Origin: Discostella pseudostelligera
Taxonomy: Eukaryota; Bacillariophyta; Thalassiosirophyceae; Thalassiosirales; Thalassiosiraceae
Assembly: GCA_036940085.1 (NCBI GenBank)
Contig: JALLBK010000260.1
Span: 1-59,493, forward strand
DNA length: 59,493 bases
Reading direction: 5' to 3'
In this document: piece after piece, positions 41,453-53,277 of the stretch
Numbering within the stretch: position 1 is the first letter of the stretch
Layout of the letters: each line of letters opens with the position of its first letter
Notes under the pieces: model-generated
What the model was told of the DNA's origin: nothing
Seen by the model: the letters and a program-made list of their open reading frames with translations, nothing else
Databases searched by the model: none
Translations under genes and position numbers: made by a program

Positions 41453-42383
41453 ATGAGCCAATTGCCGCCGCCGCCGCCGTCGTCGCCCTCCATGCTCCTA
41501 CTACGACTCCTATCATACCTCCTCCTTACCGTTAGTTCCGTCTCTTCCTTCCAAGCAGTAGTAACGACTGGTAGCTCATTCATTTCCACGGCTGGAGGAC
41601 GAAGTAGGGATGCGACAGGTTTGAGACTGAGAGGGGGTGACACTCGTTGTTGGAAACATCATGATGGTGTCGTTGGTAGCAGTAGAAGTATCGGTAGTAG
41701 TATTAGTAGTAGCGCTACTGGTAGAATCGCCACAACACTATTGTCATCATCCAAAAATGGTGAAGATCGACCCCCGCCGCGACGGACGCTCACTAAGGTA
41801 TGTGCATGTCTGTGTATGTGATGTGTAAAGTTGTCGATGCAGTCAATCCGATGAAGTTTGCATTTCTTGGTTGATAGCTTCTTGCAACACAGCCTTTCAA
41901 ACCGCTCCATTTTATGCCGTATCAAAATTCACTAATAATGCAACTACTTCTTTTTGCTTTCCCTGGTCCATCGTAACAATAACAACATCACAGCGGAAGA
42001 ACAAACGCACCCAGCGGATAAATCAACTCACCCAAGGAGTCGAAGATTACAATAATCCAGACATAATCGACGAAGATGATATTGAAGTACGTCCTATACG
42101 ACGACGAGATGCCATCGAGGCCGGGTTAGACTATTGGATTGATGAGTCTGATTTAGAGAAAGAACGGGCGCGTAAGGTCATGTTGCAACAACGTCGGAGA
42201 GTAGGAGGTGGTGGAGGGATGGAGCAGCAAATTTCGAGAGAGAAATTAAAAGAGGAGATGGTGGCACCATACAAACAGAATTGGATTGGATTATTGTCCG
42301 TGGGTGTGGTGTTATTGTCGGCGGTGGCGACGAAATTTCCGGAATTGTTGATGGTGCCTATTATTCCTATCCCGGACTTGTGA
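41453..42383 (+). CDS. Hypothetical plastid-targeted protein with C-terminal TM, two exons
   Basis: Exons are 41453-41797 and 41994-42383, with a 196-nt GT-AG intron; 244 residues. A signal peptide (MLLLRLLSYLLLTVSSVSSF) ends in SSF-Q, a plastid motif. In-frame ATGs at 41432 and 41384 lie upstream; the latter sits inside a promoter element. The mature protein is highly charged (DDIEVRPIRRRDAIEAGLDY and the next 10 residues), then has one C-terminal hydrophobic segment (WIGLLSVGVVLLSAVATKF). The splice join reads RRTLTK-RKNKRTQ. No family recognised. Confidence 0.75.
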
Positions 42384-42623
42384 ACAATTACAATATTGTA
42401 GGGTCTCGAGTGATTGCTATTGGGGAGCAGGCTCAATATGTAACTTTAATTTATCTCTGATTAGTCATGTATATGAAAGGTTTCTCTGTTGAATAATGCA
42501 ACATACATTCAGGTTGTTCCATAAGGATGCAATACGCACACGACACTTCTTCTCTTTTTCTTTCTTTTTGCTTGATGTTTTGACGGGTGGGGATGATTAG
42601 CTTGATGATAATAGTTTCTGCTT

Positions 42624-45600
42624 TCAAATGGTATCGATATTTCTGCCATCGGTTGTTCCCTTCAATCCTAGGCTTGTCATATCGAATAAAATGTGCTCGT
42701 ATCCGGAATTTTTAATGTAGGGTTGGAGACACTTGGCATTGATCGGATTCCACCAACAATGGGTACATCGGATGATCACCTCGAGATTGTTAGGATCGAT
42801 ATGCATAGTGTGCTTGACGCGATTGTCACGTATGACATCGCGAAATCGTTCTTTAATCGATGGCGTAATAGTGTGTTCACTGGCGTACATGTGAGTGATT
42901 TTGGTGTGTCGAAGGCCCTGGGCAAATTTCTTCCATGTCCTGTGCGCCACGTTGTAGGTCTCGCCGATGTTGATGCACCAGATACGACACGTGGGCGATT
43001 GTAGTATGCGTAGCAAATGCATCATTTGTTTATCTAGCATGGCTTTGTTGAAGTTCTGCGGTGTGGTCCGAGAGAGATGGATGGCGAAGATGAAAAAGGA
43101 ACCTTGGTGAGGAACAGTCGATGCATACAAATAATTCTCAATCACGGTGGAGCTCATGGATACTTGCCTGGATGTACAGAGCCTGACAGTTCGTGTTCTC
43201 CTCCAGAGCATCGAGGGCAGCATCCATGATTACCGGGGGAACATCGGGATCGTTTATGTATTTCTTCATTTTGAGTACGACCATGTCCGAATCATTGGAC
43301 TTAAGCTTGTCGAGTAGGTCGCGAACACCAGCCGAATTGAGTACGGATTTGGACGGTTGTCGACTCGACCGCCGAACCCAATTGCAATTGCACTCTCCAA
43401 ATGTGGCAGAATCCTCGCGTAATATTTTTCGTATCTCCGCTTCGGTTGGAGCATTGTCCTTGGGGGGAGGGGGTGGTGCAACGAAGGGAACATCCGATGC
43501 TCTTCGGTAAGATCGACTTTTCTTGGCTTTTTTCTTCCTGCCACGCTGTTTGAGTTTAGGAGCTGCGGGTTTGAAGTTAGTAACACTATCGTCGTCAGAT
43601 GACGAATCCGAATCACTGGAAGAGGTGGAAGATGTACTGCTGCTACTGCTACTGCTCGATGACGATGAACTCGACGATGAGGAAGAACTCGAAGAAGACG
43701 AACTGCTACCGGAAGAGGAAGACGAATTGCTGGTACTCATACTACTTTCCGAATCACTCTTCTCGTCATCAGCATCCATTTGTCCGAGATCGAAAACATG
43801 CTTACGTTGATACTTCATGTGTTTCGAATGGGATACTTTTATCCTGGTAGAGCTGTTTGACATCGTTGACGTGTGGGTGGGTTTCTTTGGCATTTTCACT
43901 GACAGCCGTTTGATCGAAGTTGTTTTGCGTTCCATTTTCACTGTCTGCTCGTGGATATTCAATTCGTCGCCACGAACGCTCACTGGAAGAGATGCTGTTG
44001 GCACGGTGTTTTCCGCAGTTGGGGGTGTATTTGCGCGTATCACATCGTCCGACGGAGAGGATGGCATTGGTTGCAATGCGGATATCGATATAATGTCTCG
44101 GGCATCAATCCTCGTGATCTTGGGCTTCACCGTACCGTGAAATAGGCTAGCATCCAACGAGGCATGCGCAACAATAGCTTCGCCATGTACCGACACTGGC
44201 GATTCGCTCAAGACTGCGGGGTGGTGACTAGAGGGAGGCTCAGCATCTGCGGCCGGGTCAGCAGCAGTAGTAGTAGTTGAGGTTTTGTCGTCGGTGGAGG
44301 CCAGAACACTCTCCGTTGGTGCGCTGGGCACAGTCGGTTCCTTGACACCCCCCTCCTTTCCCGAAGATGCCTTTAAACGAAGCCGCGCCATGGCCAAAAT
44401 TTGTTGTGCCCTACTCGTAATGTTGTCATCAGGTTGTTGCTGGGGAGATGTTGCCACTGTTTTTCTCGGAACGATGCTGGCAGCCTTCTCGTTGGTAATT
44501 ATATCCACCCCATTATTCTCGCGAGGCGAGCATGATATTCTTAGCTTGATTTTCTTATGCGAAGGTGAGCCGACAGAGACGGGGGAAGGAGTCGCGACAC
44601 TTTCGTTTGGGACTTTGGGTATTTTAATGTGGATGGCGTGTTTCCGAACAGTGTGTGATGGTTGTTCAACCTCGACTTTGGCGCTGAGACCTTTGGAACC
44701 AATCATCGCTGTAGTTTTCTGCGTCTGCTGTGAGCATTTCCGACTCGTATTATTTGCCATCGTTGGACGGGTAGAAGTCTTTTGACTACCTTCCACCTTC
44801 GAGTTTACAGTTGTCAATTTGTTAGGTGGGTGAAAAATGGCAAACTGAGGGGGAGGAGGAGGCAAACTCGCAGATGTCTTCGCTTCCTCTCCATTTTTAT
44901 CGACAGAGTATGGCTTTATCATGGCTGTCTGCGAAGCAGTGGATGATGATAGCTGATCCTGCCGTGGTTGTTCGTATTCGTCATTCATTGTTTTTGGCGT
45001 AGAATTGATATTACCATCCTTGCTATTTCCCTCTCTTACATTGGTGCCACTTATCACAACATCATGCCGAAGTGGAGAACGTGGTGGCTCCTCACGGCGA
45101 TGGAACTCGTCGCAGACAGATATTGAGCGTGGCCCGTTGTTATTATGGCCATTCCGATTCGAAGGAGGGTGGAATGTTGGGATGTCACCTCGATGATGTT
45201 GTTGCGGAGGAGGGACATGATGCCAGCGGCCGGAAATATTTCCCTGATCGACGGTATCAGTCCCATTGTTGTTGCACCTGCTGCCAACATTGTTGGAATG
45301 GCTAGTAGGAAGACGCTCATGGCCACCACCAAAACCACCCCTACGAGGAGGAAATGTGGAATAATTGGTGCCACTATTGTCGATGCTGTGGTTGACACCA
45401 CCACCACCCCTTATGAATGCTGAGGGATTGGGATGCATTCTCTGCCGCGGTTCTCCCTGGTAGGACGAAAAATAATTCCTGCCATTTCCACCACCGTTAT
45501 CACTACCACCATCACTCAAATAGTTGTTGTTGCTGCCACGGCCATGACATTGAGGCGGTCCAGTTGTGATGGGGAAGGAAGAGCGTCGCATCCCTCCATT

Positions 45601-47046
45601 ACCACCGCCAACGCCAACCGCAATAATGGGAGTGGTGGGGGGTACCATATCCGCCAGACGAGCATATTCTCCTCCCCCAATAACTCCCGAACTTCCAACA
45701 CCACTTTCCCTGACAACAGCTGAATCCGGGGACGGTCGCCACTGCTGCAGCAGTGGTGGTCGCGGTGGTTGTTGGTGTTGAACGCCACCACGTGGTTGTC
45801 GATCATGAGGATGCGTCATTCCCTCGTTCGTAGGTCGGTGAAAGGTGGAGGAATCTACCATTCTCCTCCCTCCCACTGGGGGGCGGTTCCCAGTGTGGCT
45901 ATTGGCGTTGTTGTTGTTGTTGCTGCTGCTGTAATTATACTGGATTCTCCGTTCCCCCCCTCCCCTCATCTCTGGTCCCGGTTGACCTCCCATGCTGCCG
46001 CGAGGATGATGATATCCTGGAGGATTGGCGTTCGTTGCCGCATTCCTATCCCCTAACGAAGAATTAGTAGTAGCCAACGTAGCATGGATAGTTTGAGCTG
46101 ACGTTGTGGTGGTGGTGGTGGTGGTTGTGATGTTCGCCGAAGATGTAGAATAAGTAGAGGTATTCGACGGAATATTGGCAGGAGGGGTGTTGATGGTGTT
46201 GGTCAAGGGAGGTTGAAGAGTAGTAGGAGGAGGAGGAGGGGGTGGTTGAAACCGTCCTCCCATGTGAATCTTCCTTCCATCATCCCCCATTTTTTGAATG
46301 CGACGTCGTTTCATGTCTGGAAGTAATTGTTCCTCCTGTGCAATCGCTGCCGCTGCCGGTGCCGGTGCTACTGCTGTTGGTGCTGCTGAATTCGATCTTG
46401 TTGATGCCGCTGGTGATGATGCAGCCGCGATAGAAACCGAAGGAGAAGATGAGGCGGTGACATCAAAATTAGAATTGCTGTTATAATTGTGCGACGATGG
46501 TGGCGGTGGTGGCTGCGATGAATTGTAGGTGCGCTTGGCTCCTGAATGTCGAGATGCAGCATCGTTGCAATTATCGCTAGAAATTTTGGATGGGGGTGGT
46601 GTTGTTGGCGGCGGTGGTGTAAATTTAGGATGATGCCTCCGTAATGGTGGTCCATAATTAATGTTGTTGCTGTTGCCATTAGTAGATGAAGATGGGTGTG
46701 GCAGGGGGGTTGCCATTGCCGCCGCCGCTGGCGCTGCTGCTGATGATGTTGTAACAGCTCGTGGCGGCGGCGGTGGTGGCGCAAGTTTCTGATGATGACG
46801 ATGATGGTGATTATTGGAAGCAGACATTGATGTTGTTGTCGCTACCGGAGTTGCTGAGGCAGTGCCTACGCCTACGCCTCGCCGACGCGCACCAGCACCG
46901 TCGCCGTCGCCACAGCCGCCACCGACGTCGACTTCGACCACCTCGCCCTCCTCTTCCTCTCCATCATCGTCGCCAAAATCACGACGACGCTCTCCTCTTA
47001 TTGGATCCGTCGTATTAGTGGTGGGCAATGCACTAACGACCATCAT
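42624..47046 (-). CDS. Large low-complexity diatom protein with conserved C-terminal domain, GC-AG intron
   Basis: Exons are 43168-47046 (ATG chosen at 47046) and 42624-43055; 1,436 residues. An in-frame ATG at 47400 would add 118 residues with basic, non-conserved sequence. Most of the chain is disordered: Pro, Ser, Asn and Gly runs, including a poly-Ser tract (minus strand of about 43620-43700). The last 250 residues are globular: FGECNCNWVRRSSRQPSKSV, a helical stretch, then ENTNCQALYIQ joined to NFNKAMLDKQMMHLLRILQS, CRIWCINIGETYNV, THMYASEHTI and CTHCWWNP. The NCxALYIQNFN series with LNIGE resembles a leucine-rich-repeat-like region seen in diatoms. The 112-nt intron starts GCAAGT. Function unknown; nuclear location is a guess. 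Confidence 0.75.
43056..43167 (-). other. GC-AG intron
   Basis: On the minus strand the donor is ATCCAG|GCAAGT and the acceptor CCGCAG|AACTTC. Removal links ALYIQ to NFNKAM in frame; reading through gives a stop after eight codons. Confidence 0.8.
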
Positions 47047-48013
47047 CGTCGCGGTCTCCGCCAACCGTTCCCGTTGGTCCCCAAAATCCGAGCAGCGCTG
47101 TCGGCCGTCGATTCGTCGTCGATGGATTTGTCTGTTTGTTTGTTGTTTGCATTTGCAGCGGCTTGGCTGGTGGCGCGTTGGTTTTGATGATGTTCGGGGA
47201 TGTGGTTGTGGCGGCGGGCTGTGCTGGAAAATCAGCGATGCTTTGGACACCTCTCTTGTAGCAATACTCGCCAAATTATCTCTGGAGGTCGGAGATGAGT
47301 GTTGTTTTGGCGGGCAAGCTGTGCGGGCATCTGTGGAGATCTTCGAGCATTTGGGGGGCAGCCCCGATGAGAATCCAACGCATCCTTTTCGTGACGTCAT
47401 CGTGAGAGTATGGACATAAAGACGTCATGGGGCACTTTTCAAAATTCGATTTCGCTTCGAGCTCCTTTTCTCGTGATTTTCGCGCTCCCAAGACAGATTT
47501 GTGTGGTCTTGTCCGATCTTGTAGGATCTTTTCCTTGTCACCTTGTTAGGAATTGGTACCCACGTGGAATCTCGAAGAGATGCATCGAAACGAAGGATAC
47601 AAGCGCGAAGACACCGGAGACATCAAATTCTCCAATTCAAACGATGGCGGTTCTTCCCATTCTCTTTTATTGATGGCCATGATGGCCATGGCCGGCCGGC
47701 CCGCGGCCAGCCACATCATGTGGTCATCAACCATATCCATACGCATTGCGCCAGCTTGCACCCGCCCTCAACCCAAACCCCAATGCAATACCACATGCAC
47801 CCGCCCTAATGATTTGTACTTCATTCATCGGCTAGCCCGTTGACGAGGTCAATCAACTCGAGTAGCAGTAACAGCTACTAATACCGGCGAGAGTTGTTGT
47901 CGATGTCGGGAGAGTGTGACGGTGATCAACATGTTCCACCTGCATCGGCGTTGACATAGATTGTAGAATAGGCCGTCGTGTCGTCGATCTCCAGAACAAA
48001 TAATATCGATATC
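47047..48013. promoter_or_regulatory. Divergent promoter region with palindromic TGACGTCA
   Basis: TGACGTCA at 47392 and GACGTCAT at about 47423 lie 30 nt apart; an ACGTGGAA lies at about 47571. TGACGT-type elements serve as bZIP/CO2-cAMP response sites in diatoms. Part of this region may still be 5' coding sequence of the minus-strand gene if its upstream ATG is used. Confidence 0.4.
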
Positions 48014-49717
48014 ATGACCTCTCTGTACGTGACAAGTAGTACTACTCGACCGGATGCACCATCCGGGTCATCAAGTCGAGCAGCCTCCAAAGATGCCAAT
48101 AAACACGAGGCACTACCACTAGCAGCACCATCTACCACCTCCAACAACAACAATAATAATGATAATAATAATAATTCGCCACTGGCCATCACCACCTCCA
48201 TAGGCAACACCATCCAACGACACTTCGAACGTCTCTCCTCCATCATCGATGAATCTCTCGAAAGCGACTCTCTCCTACCATCCTTGTGCAATGCACCCAA
48301 TAGTAAAAAAATGAATGACACATCCTATGAGTCTGCTACCACAGTTGATACCTCCATGAACACTTCGGGGGACACTAGTTATTTCCAGGCCGGAGAAGAG
48401 TCATTCCTCATGTCACCCATCTCGAAAATTAGAAATGAATGCAATTTGCATTTTGCGACATGGTTACAATCAAAAGAATTTGATGCTAGTGGCATCGTGA
48501 GTCAAGACGAAGAGGAGGATGGCCATTTGCAGCAGTACTCGCGGGATGAATTCTTAGCTGATGTCACCCAGGATGAATATGTTTCCATATCGGAACAACA
48601 GAAGAAGCGGGGAGTAAATAATAGAATGAAATTTCCCTGGGTGGTTTCAGATGTTTGGGATAGCATTGTATCGTCCAATTGGAAATGTTGGCGGCAAGAA
48701 GAACAGCAGAAGCAGCAACCACAGCAACCACAGCCGAATCCATCCTTAGGAATGACAGGACATCCTCCTCGTCCTATATCGCCATTCGCAATGAACCCAC
48801 CACTTCCGCATCAGCAACCACTAAATGTCATCAAGGATTCCTCCTATGTCGTGGATGCACTAGCCAGTGAGATCCTCCCACCATTGAAAAGGAGTGGTAG
48901 TGAAAAGGTGGAGATCGGGAGCAATAACTTTGGTACAGCAGAATCTTCCTCGGTGGACAAATCAAGCAAGGATGCAGATGTCAAGGTTGACAAGCCGTCT
49001 ACATCAACATCATTAATTCATCATTTGAAGACCGAGTCATCGTGCGCAGAGAATGCTCCACCACAGCAAGAGCAACCGACAACCATTCCAACCGCAGCAT
49101 CCAATACCTCAGTCGATATTCCATCCATTGTCAAGAAAGGTACCATTGGAGAATTCATTTGGCAAGAGGATAGTCAACGACCAAATACTACCACTTCCCC
49201 TCCATCCTTGGCTTCGTCATCGCTCGCTGGAGAAGATATTACCATGACCTCGAATCATTCTTGTACCTACTCTGCGTCACCGGTTCGTGCTGCCGATTCT
49301 TCTAGTCTTCTTCGAGGGAGGAGTAGTCGTATTGCTACCGCAGAGTTGGGAGGAGCAGTAGTAGCATTGTTGGCTCTGGATAAACTTGTACAACCACCAG
49401 AGGGAGCCTCTCATCAAACTTCTACTTCTCCGAACACTAGCACAATGATCACCGCGGCAGCAGTGTCAATAGAAGATTTCGATGACTCCTTCCCGGCCGT
49501 AGTACAATTGCCACCAGAGGATAATGAGGAGGATAATCTTGAAAGTGAGGATGTCCAAAATATTAGTTGTCATACGCCCTTGATGGATACTAGTGTGTTG
49601 AATAGCAGTGACGGTGGTGGCGATGATGGTGGTGGCCCTACCAGTACTAAAGAAACCATGCCAAAGCTACGGTTAAAATGGGTCAAGGGAAAGAATCGAC
49701 ATCGTTCGACAAAATGA
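48014..49717 (+). CDS. Hypothetical low-complexity protein
   Basis: 567 residues from the ATG at 48014. The N-terminus is Ser/Asn-rich, with a poly-Asn run. One more ordered block at about 145-235 contains ISKIRNECNLHFATWLQSKE, SRDEFLADVTQDEYVSISEQ and FPWVVSDVWDSIVSSNWKCW. The rest is Ser/Thr/Gln-rich, with a short helical segment (GGAVVALLALDKLVQP) and a basic end LRLKWVKGKNRHRSTK. No domain is recognised. The 3' end of the gene is tandemly copied downstream (49788-49903). Confidence 0.65.
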   Translation: MTSLYVTSSTTRPDAPSGSSSRAASKDANKHEALPLAAPSTTSNNNNNNDNNNNSPLAITTSIGNTIQRHFERLSSIIDESLESDSLLPSLCNAPNSKKMNDTSYESATTVDTSMNTSGDTSYFQAGEESFLMSPISKIRNECNLHFATWLQSKEFDASGIVSQDEEEDGHLQQYSRDEFLADVTQDEYVSISEQQKKRGVNNRMKFPWVVSDVWDSIVSSNWKCWRQEEQQKQQPQQPQPNPSLGMTGHPPRPISPFAMNPPLPHQQPLNVIKDSSYVVDALASEILPPLKRSGSEKVEIGSNNFGTAESSSVDKSSKDADVKVDKPSTSTSLIHHLKTESSCAENAPPQQEQPTTIPTAASNTSVDIPSIVKKGTIGEFIWQEDSQRPNTTTSPPSLASSSLAGEDITMTSNHSCTYSASPVRAADSSSLLRGRSSRIATAELGGAVVALLALDKLVQPPEGASHQTSTSPNTSTMITAAAVSIEDFDDSFPAVVQLPPEDNEEDNLESEDVQNISCHTPLMDTSVLNSSDGGGDDGGGPTSTKETMPKLRLKWVKGKNRHRSTK

Positions 49718-49903
49718 TTTTGAAGTATATATGGCTGGCTTTCTCTTCGTCGTCATCGAGCATCGCCATTAATAGATGTTTGATGTACTACGGTTGAAAT
49801 GGACCAAGAAAATGAATCGAAATCGTTCGATAAATTGAGTAGAAGGATGATGGTTGGCTTATCTCATCGACCATCATACATCGCCGTTAATAGATGTTTG
49901 ATG
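49667..49903 (+). repeat. Tandem duplication of the 3' end of the preceding gene
   Basis: Copy 1 (49667-49785) covers the last 16 codons, stop and 3' flank. Copy 2 (49788-49903) follows with a 121-nt period and would encode LRLKWTKKMNRNRSIN, then a stop, against LRLKWVKGKNRHRSTK. Both end CGCC(A/G)TTAATAGATGTTTG. Confidence 0.85.
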
Positions 49904-50119
49904 TTCTTCGAAGAGAGAGAGAGATTTTGTTTAGTAATTCCAACCAAGGATCGATGATCGCAGTGCAATGTGTGTTTCAGACCATACTGCTGTATTTGTT
50001 TGTATTGAAGAGGGAATTATTAAGCCGAAACCTTTGATACATATTGTAGTAGCATTGTAAGGGCGGAATATCCTCCCTCGCACTTCTCTCTCTAGCGTGT
50101 AGACATTGTTTCACATCCA
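49718..50119. other. Convergent 3' spacer
   Basis: Besides the duplicated gene end, this spacer shows only AT-rich sequence and a GAGA tract near 49912. No gene is supported. Confidence 0.5.
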
Positions 50120-52839
50120 TCACGATATGGGAGCACCCACAAGACTAGCCGCCGAGCAAACACCTGCACTCGTTACAATTTCTTTGCCATCCCAGGTGGC
50201 AACGCCATTATCACCCGTCTTCAAGCCCTTGGCCACACTCTCCCATACCTTCTTCTTTTTTATCTGTGCCGAAGAGTAGGGCTCGCCAGTTAGACCTTGA
50301 ATGAAGACACGTTCACCGACGGGTGCATCCGCAGGAGGAGAGACGATTTCAACCTGCTTGCCATCGTCACTCTACAAAAAAGGAAGTAATGAGAATAAGA
50401 GAATTGTTCAGGATCAAGCCTCGACTAAAATGTATCATGCGGACCTATGTGGACGCACCTTTGCCGCGAGTACCATCCCATTACTGTTAAATCCAACAAT
50501 TTTGGCTGCCTTGAGATTACAGATAACGAGTACCTTACGACTTTCCATCTCTTCTAATGTGTAGTGTTCACGTAAACCAGATGCAATTTGTCGAGGTCCA
50601 CCCTCTTCACCTACGTCGATTTCTTCGCAGAATAGCTTATCTGCCTCGGGGTGATGCCAAACCTAACGCGATAGAGACGATGGAGATACGCTTTAGGGAT
50701 ATGCTGAAAAACGGAGTCGAGAGACAAAGAAGATTCAAGATTGGACATACCTTAGTAATCTGGCCAACGCGAATATCAATCTTGGTGAACTCTGGTTGAT
50801 CTGGTGCATCATCCCCAACTTGTGCAGCCTTGCTAGCTGCAATCTCTTTCGCCTTCTTCTCCTTTTTCAGTCGCTGTGCTTCCTCATACGATTGTTTCTT
50901 CTTATTCGATGCCTCCGCCTTACTCAATTCCTTCTCCTCCTCTGACTTATTGATCTCATACAACAGACTGCCAACATCAATCTTCGTTCCCACCGCCAGG
51001 TTATCACGCAGCTCGGGGTCGATATCCCACAATGATTTGGGTGGAGTGTTCATCTTATTGAATATCTCCGACGCACCCTTAGGAATGAATGGTAGTAGCA
51101 AATGCGCAACTGCATACACTGCTTCCAACGTTGCCCTAACAATCACCTGGCGCCTCTCTGCAAATTCATCCCCCAAAAGCTTCCACGGTTCTTCCTTGGT
51201 AAGATATCCATTCACATCGCGACATGCCTGAATAGCCACGTTCGCCCCGCCCTCTAATGCATAAGCCTCCATCTCGGCAACGTACGTCTTCCGAACTTGA
51301 TCAAAATCGATAACTTTAGCATCAGGTCCAGGAACGTCGGGGATTGTCCCCCCGCAGTATTTTTCACACAACTTAGTTACGCGTTGGACGAGATTTCCCA
51401 ATGTCTTCACCAAGTCAGCATTGTGCATCTCTCTCATATTCTCTTCGGAGAAGCTCAACTCCCCACCATACGGAGCCTCCTTGCACAGATACCACCGGAA
51501 GGAGTCCACATCGAATAAATCTAACATATCATGTGGATCTACGACATTGCCCACGGACTTGGACATTTTCTTCCCATCTTTATCATTCACAAATCCATGA
51601 GCAAAGACAGTTTTTGGAAGTGGCAAGTTCGCCGACATGAGAATGCATGGCCAAATTACGGTATGGAACCAAAGAATATCTTTTCCGATAATGTGAACAT
51701 CGGCAGGCCAGAGACTAGCCAGCTCCTCGTTACCTTCACCATTCACGCCGAAGGCATCCACACCCGTCAGATAATTCGTCAATGCATCGAACCAAACATA
51801 CATGACATGCTTTGAATCAAATCCCTCTGGCACCGGTATACCATGATCAAATGTCGTACGACTAATACTCAAGTCACGTAGCCTATCGGCATTCAACCTG
51901 GCCAAAATGTTATTCCGATGTCCCTCGGGCCGAATGAACTCTTCATTCTGTAAAATATGTTCCACAAGTCGATCATGATACTTGCTCATTTTGAAGAAAT
52001 AACTTGCCTCCTGGACACGTTTGAGTGGATCACCAGTAGTTGGATCACAAAAGTTGCATAATTCGGCTTCGGAGTCGGTAACGAAGGTTTCTTCTTTGAC
52101 ATTGTACCAACCAGAGTATTGATCGAGATAAATGTCTTCATTGTTGGAGGCAGTGCAGACACGGTTCCATAAGGCTTGGGCGGTGCGTTTGTGTCGAGCG
52201 GAAGTGGTGCGGACGTAATCGTCGTTGGTTACGAGGATGCGTTGGTTGAGGCATTGGAAGCCGGCAACGTACTGCGAGTAAGTGTTGTGGGTCATTCAAG
52301 TGTGAGAATGATCCAGCAAATAAATTGGAGATAGAATAATTATAATTCCGTACCTTATCACATATCTCAATCGGGGCTTTCCCCTCCTTCTCGGCAGTTT
52401 TGGCGATCTTTTCACCATGTTCGTCTGCCCCGGTAACAAAGTAGCAGTCGATTCCACCATCACTACTTTTGTGATTCAGGCGAGCAAATCGAGCAATTGC
52501 ATCGGCAGACGCAGCCTCATACGCGTGACCCATGTGCGCTGGTCCATTGGTGTAGTTGATGGCGGTGGTGATGTAGAATCCCTTCTTCTGTTTGGTGTCG
52601 GCATTGTCGTTACTGGCAGTGGCGGCGGCGGCGGCGGCACCAGCTCCGGCGGCAGACGCCGACGGCGACAATTCGTTGCTGCTGCTTTTATTAGCAGATC
52701 CGGAGTAATAGCCATACGAGATGCTGGATGGATCGCGGAGGTTCCAGCGATCGTAGCCACCGGTGGTAGCTGCGGCGCCGGTGGCGCTCGTAGGAGGGGC
52801 GGATTCGCTCATGGCGGTGATGGCAATTGCAATGTCCAC
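50120..52839 (-). CDS. Methionyl-tRNA synthetase with C-terminal EMAPII-type tRNA-binding domain, four exons
   Basis: Exons are 52354-52839, 50751-52271, 50459-50662 and 50120-50371; GT-AG introns of 82, 88 and 87 nt; 820 residues (811 if the MSESAPP methionine is used). The class I HIGH equivalent is HMGH (102-105, in GPAHMGHAYE). The KMSKS loop is intact (DGKKMSKSVGN). A four-Cys knuckle is reduced (ELCNFCDPTTGDPL). The anticodon domain precedes a Lys/Glu-rich linker, then a tRNA-binding domain: FTKIDIRVGQITK-VWHHPEADKLF, then KVLVICNLKAAKIVGFNSNG. No organelle presequence is visible, so a cytosolic role charging tRNA-Met is likely; the N-terminus is an Ala/Ser-rich extension. Confidence 0.95.
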
Positions 52840-53277
52840 TCTTTTTCTCCCGCGTTGTGATTTTGATCTCTTTTTTCATGCCCTCACCTCCTCCTACACG
52901 TGGAATCTATTTTGGTGCATAGGGTGCCGGACAGACGGAAAGATCTTTGGCTGCCGAGTTGAACTTCGCTGAAGCATCGCTGGATCGCGTACGTGTTCTG
53001 GATTCTCCTCCTTCCACGCGTCCACATCCACAGAGACACCACGCAAAACTTTGGTGGCAGCTTTTCCAACCTCAACTCGTCGTCATCGTCAAGATCATTT
53101 CATTCCATTTCCGCCGCCAATCAACCCAGCCAATAACATTCCGGCCTTTGCCTTTGGTACACGACGATCAAACAGTTTCGTACATCCTACTCCTCGATCC
53201 TCGACGGCATAGATCTCTCCATCTTTGAAATCTGCAATAGAGATCTCTCACGACGACAATTACAAACAAACAATAAA
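52840..53277. promoter_or_regulatory. Divergent promoter MetRS / HemC
   Basis: This spacer has an ACACGTGGAAT (G-box-like) at about 52897. TTTCCGCCGCC at about 53108 is only a weak E2F match. No gene is supported. Confidence 0.45.

Noticed and set aside
47047..47400. N-terminal extension of the large disordered protein to the ATG at 47400
   Set aside because: The 118 extra residues are unlike the rest, and the TGACGTCA palindrome overlaps the start. Kept only as an alternative.
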